Assembly (NCBI RefSeq): GCF_020216525.1 | Contig: NZ_JAIWOY010000002.1 | Coordinates: 186,001 to 250,000 of the forward strand | Origin: Nocardioides nematodiphilus | Lineage (GTDB): Bacteria > Actinomycetota > Actinomycetes > Propionibacteriales > Nocardioidaceae | Direction of reading: 5' to 3' | DNA: 64,000 nucleotides | Shown: in pieces, positions 61,188-64,000 of the stretch | How positions within the stretch are numbered: the stretch's first letter is position 1 | Layout: the number at the start of each line of letters is the position of its first letter | The notes under the pieces: generated by a model | Databases searched by the model: none | What the model was told of the DNA's origin: nothing | The model's input: the letters and a program-made list of their open reading frames with translations, nothing else | Made by a program: the position numbers and the translations under genes

Positions 61188-62293
61188 TGACGGCATCCGC
61201 TCATCGAGACGTCGCGGTGGTGGGCTTCGCCCAGCGCCAGATGCGCGAGTTCGACGGCTCGCCCAACTGCATCGAGCTGCTCGTGCCGCTGCTCCAGGAG
61301 CTGTGGGAGCAGACCGGCTGGACCAAGGAGGACATCGGCTTCTGGTGCTCCGGCTCCTCGGACTACCTCGCGGGCCGCTCCTTCTCCTTCGTGACGGCGA
61401 TCGACGCGCTCGGCGCGGTGCCGCCGATCAGCGAGTCCCACGTCGAGATGGACGGCGCGTGGGCGCTGTACGAGGCCTGGATCAAGATCCAGACCGGCGA
61501 GGCCGACACCGCGCTGGTCTACGGCTTCGGCAAGTCCTCGGCCTCGACCCTGCGGCGCACGCTGGCGCTGCAGCTCGACCCGTACACGCTCACGCCGCTG
61601 TGGCCCGACACCGTCTCGATCGCGGGCCTGCAGGCACGCCTCGGCATCGACCAGGGGCTCTGGAGCGAGAAGGAGATGGCCGAGGTCGCCGCCCGCTCGC
61701 GGACGAGCGCCGCGAGCAACGAGTACGCGATCCGTCGCGGCGAGACCACGGCCGACGACGTCCTCGCCCAGGAGCTCTTCGCCGACCCGCTGCGGCGCTG
61801 GGACTGCGCCCCGGTGACCGACGGCGCGGCCGCTATCGTGATCGCCGCGACCGACGCGCTGCCGAGCGCCGACAAGGTGAGCCGGCCCGCGGTCATCAGC
61901 GGGATCGCGCACAGCGTCGACAGCCCGAGTCTCGGCCTGCGCGACCTGACCCGCGCCCCCAGCGCCGAGCGCGCGGGGGCAGCCGCCGGCGGCGCGAGCG
62001 GCGTCGCCGATGTCACGGTCGCCGAGCTGCATGCGCCGTTCAGCCACCAGGAGCTGATCCTGCGCAGAGAGCTCGGACTCGGCGGCCCCGAGGATGGCGT
62101 ACAGATCAATCCGTCCGGAGGCGCGCTGGGCGGCAACCCGATGTTCAGCGCCGGCCTGATCCGGATCGGCGAGGCCGCTCGCCGGATCTGGTCCGGCGAG
62201 GCCGACAAGGTGCTGGCGCACGCCACCAGCGGCGCCGCGCTCCAGCAGAACCTCGTCTGCGTGATGGAAGCAAGCAAGGACAAGACACTGTGA
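61187..62293 (+). CDS. ltp4: Thiolase-fold lipid-transfer protein Ltp4
   Basis: A 368-residue SCP2-thiolase-like protein corresponding to Rv3522. It has DVAVVGFAQRQMREFDGSPN, DALGAVPPISESHVEMDG at the position of the thiolase nucleophile loop, and AELHAPFSHQELILRRELGL and NPSGGALGGNPMFSAGLIR in the second half. The nucleophilic Cys (usual CxxG) is absent, as in aldolase-type Ltp proteins. The ATG overlaps the DUF35 gene stop (TGATG), and the stop overlaps ltp3 (GTGA). Confidence 0.85.
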   Translation: MTASAHRDVAVVGFAQRQMREFDGSPNCIELLVPLLQELWEQTGWTKEDIGFWCSGSSDYLAGRSFSFVTAIDALGAVPPISESHVEMDGAWALYEAWIKIQTGEADTALVYGFGKSSASTLRRTLALQLDPYTLTPLWPDTVSIAGLQARLGIDQGLWSEKEMAEVAARSRTSAASNEYAIRRGETTADDVLAQELFADPLRRWDCAPVTDGAAAIVIAATDALPSADKVSRPAVISGIAHSVDSPSLGLRDLTRAPSAERAGAAAGGASGVADVTVAELHAPFSHQELILRRELGLGGPEDGVQINPSGGALGGNPMFSAGLIRIGEAARRIWSGEADKVLAHATSGAALQQNLVCVMEASKDKTL

Positions 62294-63453
62294 CGAAGAC
62301 TCCAGCCGCCGTGATCGGCGTGGGCCAGACCCACTACCGCGCCAAGCGCGAGGACGTCTCCATGCCCGGCCTGCTGCGTGAGGCGATCGACCGCGCGCTC
62401 GCCGACGCCCAGCTCACCTTCGCCGACATCGATGCCGTCGTGGTCGGCAAGGCACCGGACCTGTTCGAGGGCGTGATGATGCCCGAGCTCTTCCTGGCCG
62501 ATGCGATCGGCGCCACCGGGAAGCCGATGATCCGGGTCCACACCGCCGGCTCGGTCGGCGGCTCGACCGCGATCGTCGCCGCCTCGCTGGTCCAATCGGG
62601 CGTGCACGACCGGGTCCTGACCGTGGCGTTCGAGAAGCAGTCGGAGTCCAACGCGATGTGGGCGCTGTCGATCCCGGTGCCGTTCACGATGCCGGTGCAC
62701 GCCGGCGCGGGCGGCTTCTTCGCCCCGCACGTGCGCTCGTACATCCGGCGCTCGGGCGCACCCACGGAGATCGGCGCGATGGTGGCGGCCAAGGACCGCA
62801 ACAACGCGCTCAAGAACCCGTACGCGCACCTGCGCAACCCGGACACCACGGTCGAGTCCGTGCTGGCCTCTCAGATGCTGTGGGATCCGGTGCGCTACGA
62901 CGAGACCTGCCCGTCCTCCGACGGCGCGTGCGCGATGGTGATCGCGTCGGAGGGCGCGGTGTCGGCGTCCGACGTCAAGAACCCGGCCTGGATCCACGGG
63001 CAGGTGATGCGCTCGGAGCCACTCGCGTACGCCGAGCGCGACCAGGCCAACCCCTGGGCCGGTCGCGACGCGGCGGCCCATCTGTGGAAGTCGACCGGCA
63101 TCAGCGACCCGCGCCGCGAGATCGACTGCGCGGAGATCTACGTGCCGTTCTCCTGGTTCGAGCCGATGTGGATGGAGAACCTCGGCTTCGCCGGCGAGGG
63201 CGAGGGCTGGAAGCTCACCGCGCAGGGCGTCACCGCGCTCACCGGCGACCTGCCGGTCAACATGTCGGGGGGCGTGCTCTCCTCCAACCCGATCGGCGCC
63301 AGCGGCATGATCCGCTTCGCCGAGGCCGCCCTGCAGGTGATGGGCGAGGCCGGGGAGCACCAGGTCGACGGCGCCCGTCGCGCCCTCGGACACGCGTACG
63401 GCGGCGGCTCGCAGTTCTTCGCGATGTGGGTGGTGGGCTCCGAGCCGCTCTGA
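62290..63453 (+). CDS. ltp3: Thiolase-fold lipid-transfer protein Ltp3
   Basis: A 387-residue SCP2-thiolase-like protein corresponding to Rv3523. PAAVIGVGQTHYRAKREDVSM begins it; the nucleophile loop reads RVHTAGSVGGSTAIVAASL without Cys; the second half has EIYVPFSWFEPMWMENLGF and VNMSGGVLSSNPIGASG. GTG start within a GTGA overlap. With Ltp4 and the DUF35 protein it probably forms one complex that cuts a steroid side-chain C-C bond. Confidence 0.87.
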   Translation: MTKTPAAVIGVGQTHYRAKREDVSMPGLLREAIDRALADAQLTFADIDAVVVGKAPDLFEGVMMPELFLADAIGATGKPMIRVHTAGSVGGSTAIVAASLVQSGVHDRVLTVAFEKQSESNAMWALSIPVPFTMPVHAGAGGFFAPHVRSYIRRSGAPTEIGAMVAAKDRNNALKNPYAHLRNPDTTVESVLASQMLWDPVRYDETCPSSDGACAMVIASEGAVSASDVKNPAWIHGQVMRSEPLAYAERDQANPWAGRDAAAHLWKSTGISDPRREIDCAEIYVPFSWFEPMWMENLGFAGEGEGWKLTAQGVTALTGDLPVNMSGGVLSSNPIGASGMIRFAEAALQVMGEAGEHQVDGARRALGHAYGGGSQFFAMWVVGSEPL

Positions 63454-63499
63454 CCGACGCCCCCTGTGCCTCGGTGCGGGTGACGGGCAGGATGGAGCC

Positions 63500-64000
63500 A
63501 TGAGCTCCGACCCCCTCGTCATCATCGGCGGCGGCCTGGCCGCCGGCACCGCCATCACCTCGCTGCGCGAACGGGGCTACGACGGCCCGCTGGTCGTCTT
63601 CACCGCCGAGCCCCATCTCCCGTACGAGCGCCCGCCGCTGTCCAAGGGCTACCTCCTGGGCAAGGAGCCGATCGAGAAGGCGCTGGTCCACGACGCGGCC
63701 TGGTACGCGGAGAACGACGTCGAGGTCCGCACCGGTGTGCGCGTGGAGTCGATCGACATCGACGCGCACACGGTGACGGCCGCTGGCGAGACGCTCGCCT
63801 ATCGCAGCCTTCTGCTCGCGACCGGCGCGCAGGCTCGGCACCTGCCCCTGGCCGACGAGGCGGGCGTGCCGGTGACGTACCTGCGCACGATGGAGAGCTC
63901 GACCGCGCTCAAGGCCGAGCTGCGCCCCGGGCGCCGGATCGGGCTGATCGGCGGGGGCTGGATCGGGCTCGAGGTCGCCGCGGCCGCGCGCGAGGCGGGC
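63500..64000 (+). CDS. FAD/NAD(P)-dependent ferredoxin reductase, N-terminal part, cut by window edge
   Basis: 167 codons are visible. MSSDPLVIIGGGLAAGTAIT is the FAD Rossmann loop; HLPYERPPLSKGYLLGK is the signature of rubredoxin/ferredoxin-type reductases, and RIGLIGGGWIGLEVAAAARE the NAD loop. Such enzymes reduce the ferredoxins of CYP125 and CYP142 or Rieske oxygenases. Starting 46 bp after ltp3 in the same direction, it may supply electrons to steroid P450s not present in the window. Confidence 0.88.
   Translation, partial: MSSDPLVIIGGGLAAGTAITSLRERGYDGPLVVFTAEPHLPYERPPLSKGYLLGKEPIEKALVHDAAWYAENDVEVRTGVRVESIDIDAHTVTAAGETLAYRSLLLATGAQARHLPLADEAGVPVTYLRTMESSTALKAELRPGRRIGLIGGGWIGLEVAAAAREAG

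Overview
The window is 64 kb of very GC-rich, gene-dense DNA. Its gene content (KstR-type steroid regulon, F420-dependent luciferase-like oxidoreductases, deazaflavin nitroreductase, MhuD, frequent GTG starts and GTGA/ATGA overlaps) points to an actinobacterium. Secreted Fn3 and S53 proteins would fit Nocardioides or a relative, but the genus is an inference.

Region 1 (1-11.5 kb) is mostly metabolic housekeeping. It holds a Leu/Val dehydrogenase coupled to a 2-oxoacid:ferredoxin oxidoreductase, a thiolase with a dyad at its start codon, two GNAT acetyltransferases, a YunG-like protein, TrmL, a DHA2 efflux pump, an SRPBCC-MarR operon under a double dyad, the heme oxygenase MhuD, a glycolate-oxidase/aminotransferase pair and a membrane protein.

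Region 2 (11.5-26 kb) is surface and signalling. Two very large secreted beta-propeller/Fn3 proteins lie in tandem, followed by a LysE-type exporter, a PAS-GGDEF-(degenerate GGDEF)-EAL protein, a secreted lytic transglycosylase, an NAD-binding protein and a small membrane protein.

Region 3 (26-33.7 kb) carries an SMC-like operon of the Wadjet/MksBEF type (JetA, JetB, JetC) with no JetD nuclease beside it. A DUF2231 membrane protein and an Amt ammonium transporter with a Glu in place of the first twin-His residue follow.

Region 4 (33.8-64 kb) is a steroid (cholesterol-type) catabolic locus. Six near-identical KstR-type boxes (TNNAACNNGTTNNA, typically TAGAACGTGTTCTA) sit in promoters. The genes correspond to the Mycobacterium tuberculosis KstR regulon: a sulfotransferase/SDR/DUF1214-like set (Rv3529c-Rv3531c-like), KshA and KshB for ring opening, FadE26-FadE27-FadD17 and FadD19/EchA19 for side-chain beta-oxidation, FadD8, and an Rv3520c/Rv3521/Ltp4/Ltp3 block. 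Local differences are a kshA-(95-aa Cys protein)-kshB operon, an old-yellow-enzyme/thioesterase pair, and two prodomain-poor S53 sedolisin peptidases inserted behind fadD8. KstR itself is not in the window. A partial ferredoxin reductase runs off the right edge.

The steroid genes fit one pathway: CoA activation (FadD19/FadD17/FadD8), dehydrogenation (FadE26-FadE27), hydration (EchA19), C-C cleavage by thiolase-fold/DUF35 proteins, and KshAB 9-alpha-hydroxylation of the nucleus. No rRNA, tRNA, CRISPR array, insertion sequence or phage gene was seen.
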